Assembly: GCA_963665455.1 (NCBI GenBank) | Contig: OY762279.1 | Coordinates: 4,278,001 to 4,342,000 of the forward strand | DNA length: 64,000 nucleotides | Reading direction: 5' to 3' | DNA from: VXNE01 sp963665455 | GTDB lineage: Bacteria; Pseudomonadota; Gammaproteobacteria; Pseudomonadales; Azotimanducaceae | Part shown: positions 42,922-52,492 of the stretch, one piece after another | How positions within the stretch are numbered: position 1 is the first letter of the stretch | How the letters are laid out: every line of letters starts with the position of its first letter | Notes under the pieces: model-generated | What the model saw: the letters and a program-made list of their open reading frames with translations, nothing else | Told to the model about the DNA's origin: nothing | Database searches by the model: none | Translations under genes and position numbers: made by a program

Positions 42922-43310
42922 ACATCGACGAACTCCCCCACATCCCCTCCCGCGCCTTCATGGGCGGCACCGTCGAGGCCGTGGCCGACGACGGCGCCCA
43001 AGCCACGGTGCGCTTCGTGCCGCCGGACGGCATGACCAACCCCCACGGCACGGTGCAGGGCGGGTTCGTCGCCGCGATGATCGACGACGTGGTGAGCCTC
43101 GCCACCTGGTTCGCGGGCGGCGAGCGCACGTTCGTGACCGGTAGCCTGACGTGCTACTACCTGCGCCCGGTTCCGACCGGGGTGGACCTGCTCGTCACCT
43201 GCGAACTCGCGCGGGTGGGGAAGCGCCAGGCCGTGTTCGACGCCCATGTACGCGCCGAGGGCGGCGACGCCGTGCTCGTCAAGGCCATCCAGGTTCAGCA
43301 GTTCGTGTGA
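42918..43310 (+). CDS. PaaI-type hot-dog thioesterase
   Basis: 130 residues. MTNPHGTVQGGFVAAMIDDVVSLA with the HGG-type motif (N-P-H-G-T-V-Q-G-G and Asp), then VTGSLTCYYLRPVPTGVDLLVTCEL. Hydrolyses acyl-CoA to acid, probably as a safety valve that releases CoA from stalled intermediates. Last gene of the operon; its end overlaps the convergent YCII gene by 16 bases. Confidence 0.8.
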   Translation: MNIDELPHIPSRAFMGGTVEAVADDGAQATVRFVPPDGMTNPHGTVQGGFVAAMIDDVVSLATWFAGGERTFVTGSLTCYYLRPVPTGVDLLVTCELARVGKRQAVFDAHVRAEGGDAVLVKAIQVQQFV

Positions 43311-43612
43311 GGCCAGGCCGCGCCGCCGACCCAGCCGCCCGCGAAGGGACGCAGGAGATGAAACTCGACTTCCCGGTAGAGGCCCGCCTGGTAGTAGGGA
43401 TCGTCGTGGAGCAACGACTCGGCCCTCTCGCGGTCGTCCGTGCCATAGACGAAACAACTGCCGCCGAACGCGCCCTCCGGGTCGGGCGCCAGGGGACCGG
43501 CGACGGCGATCTCGTCCATGACGGTCTCGACGTACGCGAGATGGCGCTTGAGGTACCGTTTGCGCAGCGCTTGCGAATCGGGGACGTCGCGGCAGAGCAC
43601 GAGCCAGGGCAT
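43295..43612 (-). CDS. YCII-related small protein
   Basis: 105 residues from the ATG at 43612; the longer frame is not supported. MPWLVLCRDVPDSQALRKRYLKRHLAYV, FGGSCFVYGTDDRERAESLLHDDPYYQAGLY follow YciI-like proteins, which have a ferredoxin-like fold with a conserved His-Asp pair. Function in the family is mostly unknown. Convergent overlap with the thioesterase gene over 43295-43310. Confidence 0.7.
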   Translation of the reverse strand: MPWLVLCRDVPDSQALRKRYLKRHLAYVETVMDEIAVAGPLAPDPEGAFGGSCFVYGTDDRERAESLLHDDPYYQAGLYREVEFHLLRPFAGGWVGGAAWPHTNC

Positions 43613-43724
43613 GCAGGTGTCGGCAACCAAGCTTGCGGGACACCGATTAAGCCACATCACACCGGGGGCGTCATCGGCCTCCCCTTGGGAACCTCTGAAC
43701 AAGTCCGTCCATGGAGAAGAGATC

Positions 43725-44894
43725 ATGAACGCGTTGGAGAAAAGCCCCACCCACATGCCGCGCCGCCGGGTTCATGCGTTGCGCACTCGATGCGCCGCGC
43801 TCGTCGCGTGCGTGCTTGCCACCACCCAAGGCGTCGCCGCCGAGCCCCCGGACACTGGCATCAGCGGGGTCTATGAAGTCATGGTCGGCGTGGCCGAGGC
43901 CGAGCCGGCGCTGCGCTACTTCGAACAGTTCGGCTTCTCCGCGGTGGTCTCGGCGGAGCTATCGGCGGAACGCGCGGCGGAGGTCTACGGGGTCGACTCG
44001 GCCCTACGGAGCTGGCGCCTACAGAACGGCGATGTCGACGCCCACGGCCTGTTGCGGCTTCTGGCGTGGACCGATCCGCTCGGGCCGGGCGTGGGCTTCG
44101 CGCCCCCCGAGACCATCGGTACCCGGATGGCCGTGATGCGCACCCGGGACATCGTTCGGCTGGCCGACGTGTTCGCCGACCTGCGCGAGGGCGCGGGCGA
44201 ACCCTGGCTCCTCGCGGGACCCGTCTACGACGATCTCTACAACGCCACCGAGGGCACGCCGAGCATCGTCAACCGCCGCGTCGGCGTCCGGGAGATGGCG
44301 GTCTACGGAAGCTGGTTCAACCACGTCTTCTTCCAGCGCTACGGCTACACCATCCCCGGCTACGGCGTGATCGGCGACCACGCGCCCCTCGGCACCAGCG
44401 AGTTCACCCACCACGACTTCATCGTCGCCGGAGACCTCGCCGAGGTCACCGCCTACTACGCAGACGTGTTCGGCTTCCTCCCGGAAAACGACCCGGTCAT
44501 CGACGGCGCCTGGCAGCCCGGCCCCCGCGTGGTCTTCCGCATGGGGCCGGGGCGCTCGCATTGGTATCGGGGCTTCGTCTCCCCGAACGACGTCAGCGGC
44601 AAGCTCAAGTTCTTCTCCCTGGAGGGGCTGCACGTGGCGGATGACCGTTCCGCCCGGCAACGGCCCGGAGAACTCGGCATCACGCTGCACTCGTTGTGGA
44701 CGCCCCGCCTGCGCCAAGTGCACGACCTCGCGCTCGCGGCGGGACTCCGGCCCGGCCCGGTGCAGCGCAACGAGTTCGACGAGGAGAGCTTCGTGGTGCG
44801 CGGGCCGGACGGCGCGACTTGGCAACTCATCGAGCGCGAACGGTCGGTCTGGACGCCGGTGACCCGGTTCGAGTTGGTGGATGTCGACAACTGA
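43725..44894 (+). CDS. Secreted VOC-fold protein
   Basis: 389 residues from the ATG at 43725 (GGAGAAG seven bases upstream). A basic N-region, the hydrophobic stretch CAALVACVLATTQGVAA and a probable cleavage near AA-EP make a signal peptide, so the protein should be periplasmic or secreted. VYEVMVGVAEAEPALRYFEQFGF is the first VOC module, HHDFIVAGDLAEVTAYYADVFGFL a second, VVRGPDGATWQLIERE the end. An exported VOC enzyme is uncommon; it may act on a substrate before uptake, or bind it. Confidence 0.75.
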   Translation: MNALEKSPTHMPRRRVHALRTRCAALVACVLATTQGVAAEPPDTGISGVYEVMVGVAEAEPALRYFEQFGFSAVVSAELSAERAAEVYGVDSALRSWRLQNGDVDAHGLLRLLAWTDPLGPGVGFAPPETIGTRMAVMRTRDIVRLADVFADLREGAGEPWLLAGPVYDDLYNATEGTPSIVNRRVGVREMAVYGSWFNHVFFQRYGYTIPGYGVIGDHAPLGTSEFTHHDFIVAGDLAEVTAYYADVFGFLPENDPVIDGAWQPGPRVVFRMGPGRSHWYRGFVSPNDVSGKLKFFSLEGLHVADDRSARQRPGELGITLHSLWTPRLRQVHDLALAAGLRPGPVQRNEFDEESFVVRGPDGATWQLIERERSVWTPVTRFELVDVDN

Positions 44895-45019
44895 ACGGGA
44901 ATTAGGCGCCCTCGCTTGCACGCCGTCCGTTTCGGCGGCACCATCGCCCGGCATGCTCGATCGACCACGGGGAGGTTCGATCACCCGCGCCCTCCCCGCC
45001 GCCCCCAGAAGGAGGTTCC

Positions 45020-46180
45020 ATGACCTACGCCAGCGGCCGCATCTGCTACGACGCGGACAGCCACATCGTTGAACTGCCGGACCACCTGAAGCGCCACGCG
45101 GACCCGGACGCGCGCGACGCGGTACCGGACCTCTCCTTCGACGTGGGTTCCGCCTGGGAGGACACCGTGGCGCGGCTGATCGAGACCCGTCGCCACACCG
45201 AGGAACACCGCGCGGACCTCATCGCCCAGGGCGACGACCTCCTGCGCGGGCCGAAGATGTTCGACGCCCTCGGCGCGTTCGACCCCGCCGAGCGGTCCAC
45301 GGCTCTAGACCTGCTTGGGTTCGAGCGCCAGCTCGTCTTCGCGAGCTTCTCCACGCAACCGGTATTCGACCGGACCCTCGACGCGGCGACCCGCTACCGC
45401 AACGCCATGCTGCACAACCGCGCCATGCACGCGTTCACCCGGGGCGACGAGCGCCTCATGGGGGTGGGCGCGGTGGCGCTCGACGACCCGGAGCGCGCCG
45501 TCGCGGAACTCGATCATCTACTGCGGCTGGGCCTGGGCGCCGTGTGGATTCCCCACCGCGACTGTGGGGGCCGCTCGCCCGGCCACGACGACTTCGACCC
45601 GTTCTGGGCGCGGTTGCAGGAGGCGCGGGTGCCCTTCGTGCTGCATGTCGGCGGCGACGCGCTACAGATCGATCCCGTCTGGACGAACAACGGGCGTACG
45701 GCGCCCACGGACTGGCTCGGCGGCGGCGAGAACGTGCGCGGGAAGGACATGACGGCCCTGCACCACGGGCCGGAGCGGTTCGTCGGCATCCTGGTGCTCG
45801 ACGGCGTCTTCGAGCGCTTCCCCCGCCTCACGGGCGCGGCGGTCGAGTTGGGGGCCGGGTACGTTCCCGCCATGCTGCAGCGGCTCGACTGGATCCACGG
45901 GATCTGGCAACGGAGCGAACCGGAACTGGCCGAGTTCACGCGCAAGCCGAGCGAACAACTGCGCGAACAGTTCGCCTTCACGCCGTTCGTCTACGAGGAC
46001 GTCGGCACGCTCATCCGGCAGTCCAATCCGGACCTGTACCTGTTCTCCAGCGACTACCCCCACGTCGAGGGCGGCCGCGATCCCATCGGCCGCTTCGAAA
46101 CGACGCTGGAGGGCATGGACGCGAGCGTGCTCGACCGGTTCTACAACGGCAACTTCGCCCGCGTGTTCGGCACGAGCTGA
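45020..46180 (+). CDS. Amidohydrolase 2 (ACMSD-type) metal-dependent hydrolase/decarboxylase
   Basis: 386 residues. ICYDADSHIVELPDHL at the start, VPFVLHVGGDAL in the middle, and YLFSSDYPHVEGGRDP with the conserved Asp at the end fit the amidohydrolase 2 / ACMSD group, which includes decarboxylases and hydratases of aromatic or muconate-type acids. GGAGG lies before the ATG. It is 125 bases from the VOC gene and three bases from the GPH carrier, so all probably work on one compound. Confidence 0.8.
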   Translation: MTYASGRICYDADSHIVELPDHLKRHADPDARDAVPDLSFDVGSAWEDTVARLIETRRHTEEHRADLIAQGDDLLRGPKMFDALGAFDPAERSTALDLLGFERQLVFASFSTQPVFDRTLDAATRYRNAMLHNRAMHAFTRGDERLMGVGAVALDDPERAVAELDHLLRLGLGAVWIPHRDCGGRSPGHDDFDPFWARLQEARVPFVLHVGGDALQIDPVWTNNGRTAPTDWLGGGENVRGKDMTALHHGPERFVGILVLDGVFERFPRLTGAAVELGAGYVPAMLQRLDWIHGIWQRSEPELAEFTRKPSEQLREQFAFTPFVYEDVGTLIRQSNPDLYLFSSDYPHVEGGRDPIGRFETTLEGMDASVLDRFYNGNFARVFGTS

Positions 46181-46183
46181 CCG

Positions 46184-47743
46184 GTGGCGGAGGCAACCGC
46201 GGCGGCCGGCGCCGTCGGCGCGCCGGAGCGCACTTCGAACCTGTCCCTGTACCGGCTGGCGTCCTATGCCGCGCCGTCGGCACCCCTCGCATTGGCGGGG
46301 CTGCCGATGGCCGTGTACCTGCCCCCGCTCTACGCGGATTCCGACGGCTTCGGGCTGGAGCTCGCCCTGGTCGGCACGGTCATCATGCTCTCGCGCCTCA
46401 CCGACGTGGTGACGGACCCGATCATCGGCTACCTGTCCGACCGCCTGCGCACGCGCTGGGGACGCCGCAAGCCGTTCGTGTTGATCGGCACGCCGGTCTA
46501 CATCGCCGGCATCTACCTGCTGTTCGTGCCGCCCTGGGAGTTCTCCGAAGTCACGATGCTCGGGTTCACCTTCAACTGGGGGTATCCGTATCTGCTCGCG
46601 ATGGTGGCGCTTGCGTACCTCGGCTCGACCATCAAGGAGCTTCCCTACTACGCCTGGGGTGCCGAACTCGGGCGGACCTACCATGAGCGCACGTTGATCT
46701 TCAGTTGGCGCGAGGGCTTCGGGGTCGGGGGTTCCCTGATCTCGGCCTTCACGCCCGCGGTCATCCTGTTCTTCGGCTACACGAAGCCGGCGGACGCCGT
46801 CTACTTCCTGTCCCTCGGCATGGCGGCGATGATGTTCGTGTTCGTCACGAACGCCATGATCGCGGTGCCGGAATACCCGGTGCAGGAGACCGCCAAGCGC
46901 CGCGTCCCGATCCGCGAGGGCCTGAAGTACGTGCGCGGCAACCGCCCGTACATGATGCTGATCGTGATCTTCCTGTTCTCGACGCTCGGCGCGGCGATGA
47001 CGAACAGCTTGTCGTTCTATTTCGTCAAGCACGTCCTGCTGGCCGGAGAACTATACGGACTCTATCTCGCGCCCTACTTCATCAGCCAGATCGCGGCGGT
47101 GCCGTTCTGGTTCTGGCTCTCGCGCAAGGTGGGCAAGCACCGGGCGACGATGTGGGCGATCGGCTGGTACGCGCTCTGGTCGTCCTTCATCCCGCTGATC
47201 GCCATCGCGCCCGACGACTGGTTCAACGCCTTCGAGATTCCCGTGCTGCTGGCCTTCCTGCCCAGCGACGCGCACGCCGGCGTCGTGTCCTACTTCGAGG
47301 GCATCGACACGGGCAAGTTCTTCTTCTTCATCCTGGTGATGTGCTTCAAGGGCTCCTCCATCGGCGCCCTCGCGGCGCTGCCGAACGCGATGGCGGCGGA
47401 CGTGGTGGACGTGGATACCGCCCAGACCGGCGAGCAACGCGCCGGGGCCTACTTCGCCATCTGGTCGATGGTGAAGAAGGCCGCCTACGCCGTCGGCATT
47501 TTCATCGGCACCACGTCCGCGGTCTACTTCGGCTTCGACGCGAACGCCGATCCCCTGAACACGAGCAATACCTGGGCCGCGTTGATCTGGCTGGCCTGCC
47601 TCTACTCCGTGATTCCCGCGGTGTTCAAGTTCGTGGCGATGCCGCTCCTGTGGAAGTACCCGCTGACGGAGGAGAAGCTGCTCGAGGTGCAGGAGGACAT
47701 TCGGCGGCAACGGGCGGCGGCCCGAGAGGCCGAGGGGGCATGA
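46184..47743 (+). CDS. GPH-family (MFS) sodium/proton symporter-like carrier
   Basis: 519 residues from a GTG. About twelve membrane segments; RTRWGRRKPFVLIGTPVY is the GPH family loop signature, and SDRLRTRWG precedes it. A long hydrophilic loop region near 360-390 (SDAHAGVVSYFEGIDTGK) is atypical. Family members carry sugars or other organic solutes with a cation. Overlaps the PhoD-like gene by four bases. Confidence 0.8.
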   Translation: MAEATAAAGAVGAPERTSNLSLYRLASYAAPSAPLALAGLPMAVYLPPLYADSDGFGLELALVGTVIMLSRLTDVVTDPIIGYLSDRLRTRWGRRKPFVLIGTPVYIAGIYLLFVPPWEFSEVTMLGFTFNWGYPYLLAMVALAYLGSTIKELPYYAWGAELGRTYHERTLIFSWREGFGVGGSLISAFTPAVILFFGYTKPADAVYFLSLGMAAMMFVFVTNAMIAVPEYPVQETAKRRVPIREGLKYVRGNRPYMMLIVIFLFSTLGAAMTNSLSFYFVKHVLLAGELYGLYLAPYFISQIAAVPFWFWLSRKVGKHRATMWAIGWYALWSSFIPLIAIAPDDWFNAFEIPVLLAFLPSDAHAGVVSYFEGIDTGKFFFFILVMCFKGSSIGALAALPNAMAADVVDVDTAQTGEQRAGAYFAIWSMVKKAAYAVGIFIGTTSAVYFGFDANADPLNTSNTWAALIWLACLYSVIPAVFKFVAMPLLWKYPLTEEKLLEVQEDIRRQRAAAREAEGA

Positions 47744-49416
47744 CGATGGTCCGATGGACACGCCGAGGATTCCTGCGCACCGGCGGCGCGGCCGGCTTGG
47801 TAGGACTGGGCGCGCGGCCGGGCCGCGCGTTCGGCGAGGACGGCTGGCGGCAAGGCGACTTGCTCCATCTGGTGCCCGGGGCGAACCACGAGCGCTTCGT
47901 CGTCAAGTGTTCGTTTCGCGCGCCCCGGAAGGCTCCCGTCCTGCGCGTGGGCGACCTGCGTATCCCGGCCCGGACGACGGACTCGGAGGGCCGCTACTTC
48001 GCCTTCGACGCGCCGGGCCTCCAGCCGGACCACGAATACCGCCTGCAACTGGTCGACGAAGCCGATGCGGCGCTGACCGATCCGTGGCCGCTCAGGACCT
48101 ATCCCGCCCCCGACGCGACGCCGGAGTCCGTGCGGCTGCTCGCCTATACCTGCGCCGGCGGCTATCCCGATTACCCAACCTACGCCGGCGACGAAGAGCC
48201 GTTCCTATCCCTGACCCTGCGGCGGCGACTCTTGGCGCGTGCGTTGTCCTACGCACCCGACGCCCTGATCGCCATCGGCGACCACTTCTATTGGGACCAG
48301 CGCACGCAACTCGACTCCCGGCGGCCCAACGTTCGGGAAGCCGCGAGCAGGTGGTACGCCAGCATGGGCGCCCTCGACCGCCGCCGGCCCGCGAAGGGCA
48401 CCTCCAACGAGGCGGCCATCAAGACGGCCATAGAGCCGCAATTCGCCGAACTCTACGGCGTCATGCTCCGCTCGACGCCGAGCTACTTCGTCAACGACGA
48501 CCACGACTACTACGAGAACGACGAGGCGACGGACCGCTTCGTGACGCTGCCCCCGCACGCCTACCAGCTCTCCTTCGGGCGCTTCACCCGGGATATCTTC
48601 ATGCCCGAGTTCCTGCCTGACCCGGCCCGGCCGGCGCTGATGTCGGGTTCGGGCGCGGGCGACCGGGAACCCGGCATCTCGGAGAGCTTCGGCACGTTTC
48701 GTTACGGCAACCTCGCCGAAGCCCTGATCTACGACTGCGCACGATTCCTGTCGCTGAAGGGCGAGGTCGGCGGCCTCGTGCCGCCGGAGGCCGAAGCCTG
48801 GCTCGCGGCGCGCACCGCGGACCAGCGGGTGCGGCACGTGTTGCACGTTCCTTCACATCCCTTCGGCTGGACGGCCGGCAAGTGGCGGGAGTGGTATCCG
48901 GACGTGGCCGACGTCGGCGAGGGGGATACGGCCATCTCGCAGACCGGGGCAAGCGGACAACAGCGTTTCCGGCTCACCACCGAACGCCGAAAGTTCTTCT
49001 GGCAGCGGGGGTGGTTCCTGCAACACCAACGCCTGCTGGCCGCCCTATCCGGACAGCGCGAGCGCGCCGGCATCGTGCTGTCGGGGGACATGCATGCCAC
49101 CGGCCACGTGCGCATCGTGCGCAGCGCCGACCTCGACCTCGGCGCGAGCCCCGTCGACGCCATCCTCACCGGCCCCCTCGGCACGGGCCGCGGCTGGCCC
49201 TCGCGGGGACGCGGCACGCCTCCGCTGACGCCGCACGGCATCGAGATCGAGGATCTCGCCAGCGTGCGCGAGAAGAACGGCTTCGCGCTGTTCGACATCG
49301 AACCGGACGCGGTGACGGTGCGGCTCTTCCAGTGGCGGCGGGGGGAACCGGAGAAGGCGATCGATACCCTCACGCCGTACCACACGCACACGATTCCGAG
49401 GCGCTCGAAGGCCTGA
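47740..49416 (+). CDS. PhoD-like metallophosphoesterase, Tat-exported
   Basis: 558 residues from the ATG overlapping the carrier's stop. Twin-arginine signal TRRGFLRTGGAAGLVGLGA (7-25). Metallophosphatase motifs: LAYTCAGGYPDY, LIAIGDHFYWD, YFVNDDHDYYENDE, VLSGDMHATGH. PhoD enzymes hydrolyse phosphodiesters outside the cytoplasm with Ca/Fe. Last gene of its unit; why it is joined to a carrier and an amidohydrolase is unclear. Confidence 0.85.
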   Translation: MTMVRWTRRGFLRTGGAAGLVGLGARPGRAFGEDGWRQGDLLHLVPGANHERFVVKCSFRAPRKAPVLRVGDLRIPARTTDSEGRYFAFDAPGLQPDHEYRLQLVDEADAALTDPWPLRTYPAPDATPESVRLLAYTCAGGYPDYPTYAGDEEPFLSLTLRRRLLARALSYAPDALIAIGDHFYWDQRTQLDSRRPNVREAASRWYASMGALDRRRPAKGTSNEAAIKTAIEPQFAELYGVMLRSTPSYFVNDDHDYYENDEATDRFVTLPPHAYQLSFGRFTRDIFMPEFLPDPARPALMSGSGAGDREPGISESFGTFRYGNLAEALIYDCARFLSLKGEVGGLVPPEAEAWLAARTADQRVRHVLHVPSHPFGWTAGKWREWYPDVADVGEGDTAISQTGASGQQRFRLTTERRKFFWQRGWFLQHQRLLAALSGQRERAGIVLSGDMHATGHVRIVRSADLDLGASPVDAILTGPLGTGRGWPSRGRGTPPLTPHGIEIEDLASVREKNGFALFDIEPDAVTVRLFQWRRGEPEKAIDTLTPYHTHTIPRRSKA

Positions 49417-49492
49417 CGGCGCTCCGGCAGGGTGGCAGCCGGAGGAAGTGATCTCGCGGCGATGAAGGGAGGCCCACCCACCCTTGCAGCGT

Positions 49493-50527
49493 TCAATCCT
49501 CCAACCGTTCGATGAACTCATCGGCGGTTGCACAGCCAATGACGAGGTCGCTCAACTCGTTCAGTTTCGCCCCGTCCAGCGCGCCGTTCAGAGCCGCCGA
49601 TAGTCGGCGCGCGGCGTCCGCGCCGAAGCGGCGCTCGGCCAAGCGCTCGAGCATCGCCCGCTGGCCCTCCTCCCGACCCGCCAGGCGACCCTCCTCCCGA
49701 CCTTCCTCCAGCCACTCCGCCTGCCACTGTTGGGCGCGGTCATCAAGCGGGTAGGCCATGTCGTTCTCCTCCAATCCGTCGAGCTCCTCGAAGCTCGGTA
49801 GCTCGAAGCCCGAGTCCGGGAACCCGAGCACCGCCTCCTCGGCCCAGGCGAGCATCCCGCGCCGGAACCGGGTATCCGACGGACCGCGGAAACGCCGCCA
49901 TTCCGCCGCAAGCCGCAGGACGAGCTCCCGCGCCGTCGCGCTGCCCGCCAGCCGCGCGACCGCCGCCAGGCGGTTGCCGTCCGGCGGCCCGGGCGTCGAG
50001 TGCCGGATCACGTCGAGCGCAATATACGCTTGGGGCTGGTAGGGGGCCAGCCGCCGCGCCGCGCGCCCCGGCAACGCCCGGAGCACCTCCGTGCCGTCCG
50101 CCGCGGTCCACCGTCCCGGACCCGTGTGGATCACCAGTGCGAGCACCGGCGGATACTCCTCCGGGCGGATCACGCCCTGGTGCCGGTAGTGCTCCTCCAT
50201 CCAGGCCGCGTAGTCGCGCACCCGTCGCGCCATGCCGGCGTCGTTGCGGTGCTGGAACTCCACCGCCAGGAGCAGATACAACCGCCGTCCCCGGCGGCGT
50301 CCGGCGGCGGGTTCGCCCGCCGCGAACCTCCCCTTCGAGAAGCGCACGCGGAACGCCGCGTCGCCGAAGCGCTTGAGGCGGTCGGGGCCGACGTAGGCAG
50401 TCGGCAAGGGCTCGACCGCGTCGAGCCGCAGCAGCGCGGCGATTTCCGGCACCGCCGCCCGCAGTGCGTCCGCCACCACGTCGCCGATGAACAGCAGCTT
50501 GGCGGCCTCGTCTAGTTTGCGTCGCAT
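49493..50527 (-). CDS. Rpn/YhgA-like transposase-family nuclease with C-terminal repeat segment
   Basis: 344 residues from the ATG at 50527. LYLLLAVEFQHRNDAGMARRVRDYAAWMEEHYR matches the PD-(D/E)XK Rpn/YhgA core, ALVIHTGPGRW follows, and the C-terminus contains GREEGRLAGREEGQRAML and a short DUF4351-like helical end. These proteins promote recombination and spread as gene families; they need no transposon ends. About 230 bases with no gene lie between this and the agmatinase-family gene. Confidence 0.75.
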   Translation of the reverse strand: MRRKLDEAAKLLFIGDVVADALRAAVPEIAALLRLDAVEPLPTAYVGPDRLKRFGDAAFRVRFSKGRFAAGEPAAGRRRGRRLYLLLAVEFQHRNDAGMARRVRDYAAWMEEHYRHQGVIRPEEYPPVLALVIHTGPGRWTAADGTEVLRALPGRAARRLAPYQPQAYIALDVIRHSTPGPPDGNRLAAVARLAGSATARELVLRLAAEWRRFRGPSDTRFRRGMLAWAEEAVLGFPDSGFELPSFEELDGLEENDMAYPLDDRAQQWQAEWLEEGREEGRLAGREEGQRAMLERLAERRFGADAARRLSAALNGALDGAKLNELSDLVIGCATADEFIERLED

Positions 50528-50759
50528 GGGTTGATCGAGCGGCGTGCCGTGCCGGGCACCAAGCCCGCAACGTAGCCGACCATGGGACGCTTTTGGGCGA
50601 GCCGGGCCGATGTCTGCCGGCACGCCGCGGCGATTTCCTACACGGGCCGGGTGTTGCGGGCGCCGGAACGGTCCCGGGACGCTGGTTGTGTGTTTCGAGA
50701 ACCGTCTCGCGCTGGCGGAATTGGATTGGTGGGGTGGCCCTTGACCATTCGGCACGCGG

Positions 50760-51761
50760 TCACCCAACCTTCTTGCGTCCCACGGTCTCCGCGAGCAGGC
50801 ATAGTATCTCGAACAGCATCTGCGCCCCGGTGAGGCCGGTCGTGCCGGACGGATCGAAGGGCGGCGACACCTCGACGACGTCGCCGGCCACGACATCCAG
50901 TCCACGCAGGCCCCGCAACATCTGCTGCGCCTCGTAGGTCGTGAAGCCGCCCACCTCCGGGGTGCCCGTGCCCGGCGCGAACACCGGGTCGAGACCGTCG
51001 ACGTCGAAGCTGGCGTACACGGGCCCATCCCCCACGACCTCGCGCGCCTTCTCCACCACTGCCGGGACGCCCATCGCGTACAGATCCTCGATGTGGATCA
51101 CGGTCATGCCCGATTCGTAGCTGAATCCCCACAGCGGCTCGGCCGGCCCCCGGATGCCGATCTGAATCGTGCGTTTCGGATCGAGTGCCCCGTCCTCCAC
51201 CGCCACCTTGAAGGGCCCCCCGTGGTGGTGCTTGTGTCCGAACAGTTCCGGCCCGGTATCGCAGTGCGCGTCGAAGTGGATCAGTCCGAGCGGCCCGCCC
51301 CGGGCGCGGGCCAATGCACGCAAGATAGGCAGCGTGATGGAATGGTCGCCACCAGCAGTGAGTGGTAGAAGTCCGGCCGCCGCGATCTGGTCGTAGTGGC
51401 GCTCGATGTCCGCGATGGCGTCGTCGAGCCGGTAGACGCCCTCGATGGGCACGTCGCCCAAATCGGCGGCGGTCGCGAGTTCATGGGGACGCACCCCGGT
51501 CTGGTGGCACACCATGCCCATCAACGTCGATTGCTCGCGCAGGTGCCGGGGGCCGTGCCTCGCACCCGGACGGTTCGTCACGCCGCCGTCGAAGGGGACG
51601 CCGACGATGCCGATGTCGATGCCGTCCCATTGCTTCGGCTCCGGAAGGAACGGCCGGCGCATGAACGTGGCGACGCCGGAGTAGCGGGGCTCGTACTTTT
51701 CTCCCCACGCCCGGCGGCGTTCCTCCGGTACGCCGCCGCTGTGGCCATCGTCTCGGGTCAT
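50760..51761 (-). CDS. Agmatinase/ureohydrolase family protein
   Basis: 333 residues. GGDHSITLPIL, LIHFDAHCDTG and SFDVDGLDPVFAPGTGTPEVGGF hold all the Mn-binding His/Asp residues of arginase-type enzymes. The family hydrolyses agmatine, guanidino acids or formimino-Glu-like substrates to urea or an amide. No polyamine or arginine genes are nearby, so the substrate stays open. The N-terminus (EKYEPRYSGVATFMRRPFLP) is typical of agmatinase-like proteins. Confidence 0.85.
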   Translation of the reverse strand: MTRDDGHSGGVPEERRRAWGEKYEPRYSGVATFMRRPFLPEPKQWDGIDIGIVGVPFDGGVTNRPGARHGPRHLREQSTLMGMVCHQTGVRPHELATAADLGDVPIEGVYRLDDAIADIERHYDQIAAAGLLPLTAGGDHSITLPILRALARARGGPLGLIHFDAHCDTGPELFGHKHHHGGPFKVAVEDGALDPKRTIQIGIRGPAEPLWGFSYESGMTVIHIEDLYAMGVPAVVEKAREVVGDGPVYASFDVDGLDPVFAPGTGTPEVGGFTTYEAQQMLRGLRGLDVVAGDVVEVSPPFDPSGTTGLTGAQMLFEILCLLAETVGRKKVG

Positions 51762-51910
51762 CGCAAGGTCCTCGCCGTGGTCAACCTTCTTTCGGGGGCC
51801 ATTGTAGTGGGCACCCGGGGACGCCGACGGCCACTACAAATCCCGAGCGTTCGCCATCCACCGTAACGCGTTACACTAGACGAAGCCAGAGGAAGCTCGT
51901 GGTGTAAAAG

Positions 51911-52126
51911 ATGACCTACTCGCCCGCGGAGAGGATGCGCGCCATGCGGCTTCGCCGGCGCGCCAATGGACGGCGCGAAATCCGCGTGACCGCCCCGGAT
52001 GCTCGCTCGCCCGAGATTCGGGCTCGGGTCGCACGCGCCGTCGCGGAACTCGACCCCGCCGACGAGGAGGATGCGCTGCATTGGATCGAGGCAGTCTCGG
52101 AATTCGACGAGAATGAAACGGGGTGA
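51911..52126 (+). CDS. MazE-like antitoxin (DUF3018 type)
   Basis: 71 residues: SPAERMRAMRLRRRANGRREIRV, then an acidic C-terminal half (ELDPADEEDALHWIEAVSEFDENETG). Basic DNA-binding start and acidic toxin-binding end suit an antitoxin. Its stop overlaps the toxin ATG by 14 bases. Probably autoregulated by the toxin-antitoxin complex. Confidence 0.75.
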   Translation: MTYSPAERMRAMRLRRRANGRREIRVTAPDARSPEIRARVARAVAELDPADEEDALHWIEAVSEFDENETG

Positions 52127-52442
52127 CGTGGTGACCGTGGCCGTGTCCGGCGATTTCGGGAAACCACGCCCGGCCGTGGTCGTACAGACCGACGCCTTCC
52201 CATCCGCCCACGACTCAGTAGTCCTCTGTCAGATGACGTCCGTGCTGCGCGATGCCCCCGAGTTCCGCGTCACGGTGGAGCCGGCGCCCGAGAATGGTCT
52301 CCGCAGAACATCCCAGATCATGGCCGACAAACCAGTGACGGTCAGGCGCAAGAGAATCGGCACACGGATCGGGTCGCTGAACCGCCGGCAAGTCGGCCAG
52401 TTAAACAGCGCTCTTGCCTTCGTGATGGGACTCGCGGACTAA
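52113..52442 (+). CDS. PemK/MazF-type mRNA-interferase toxin
   Basis: 109 residues from the ATG at 52113 inside the end of the antitoxin gene. MKRGDVVTVAVSGDFGKPRPAVVVQTD is the standard MazF start, ICQMTS-like LCQMTSVLR the next strand, and SQIMADKPVTVRRKRIGTRIGSL the end. It would cleave mRNA at short sequence sites. A stability module within a metabolic island. Confidence 0.85.
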   Translation: MKRGDVVTVAVSGDFGKPRPAVVVQTDAFPSAHDSVVLCQMTSVLRDAPEFRVTVEPAPENGLRRTSQIMADKPVTVRRKRIGTRIGSLNRRQVGQLNSALAFVMGLAD

Positions 52443-52492
52443 GTGCTCGCGACCGGGCCACCGCCACCTCGACAGCACCAAATCACCCGACC

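Noticed and set aside
49493..50527. Insertion sequence around the Rpn/YhgA-like gene
   Set aside because: No inverted or direct repeats at the borders; this family does not need them.
50528..50759. Possible small gene or RNA between the Rpn and agmatinase genes
   Set aside because: Only short shadow frames and no clear hairpin or promoter were seen.
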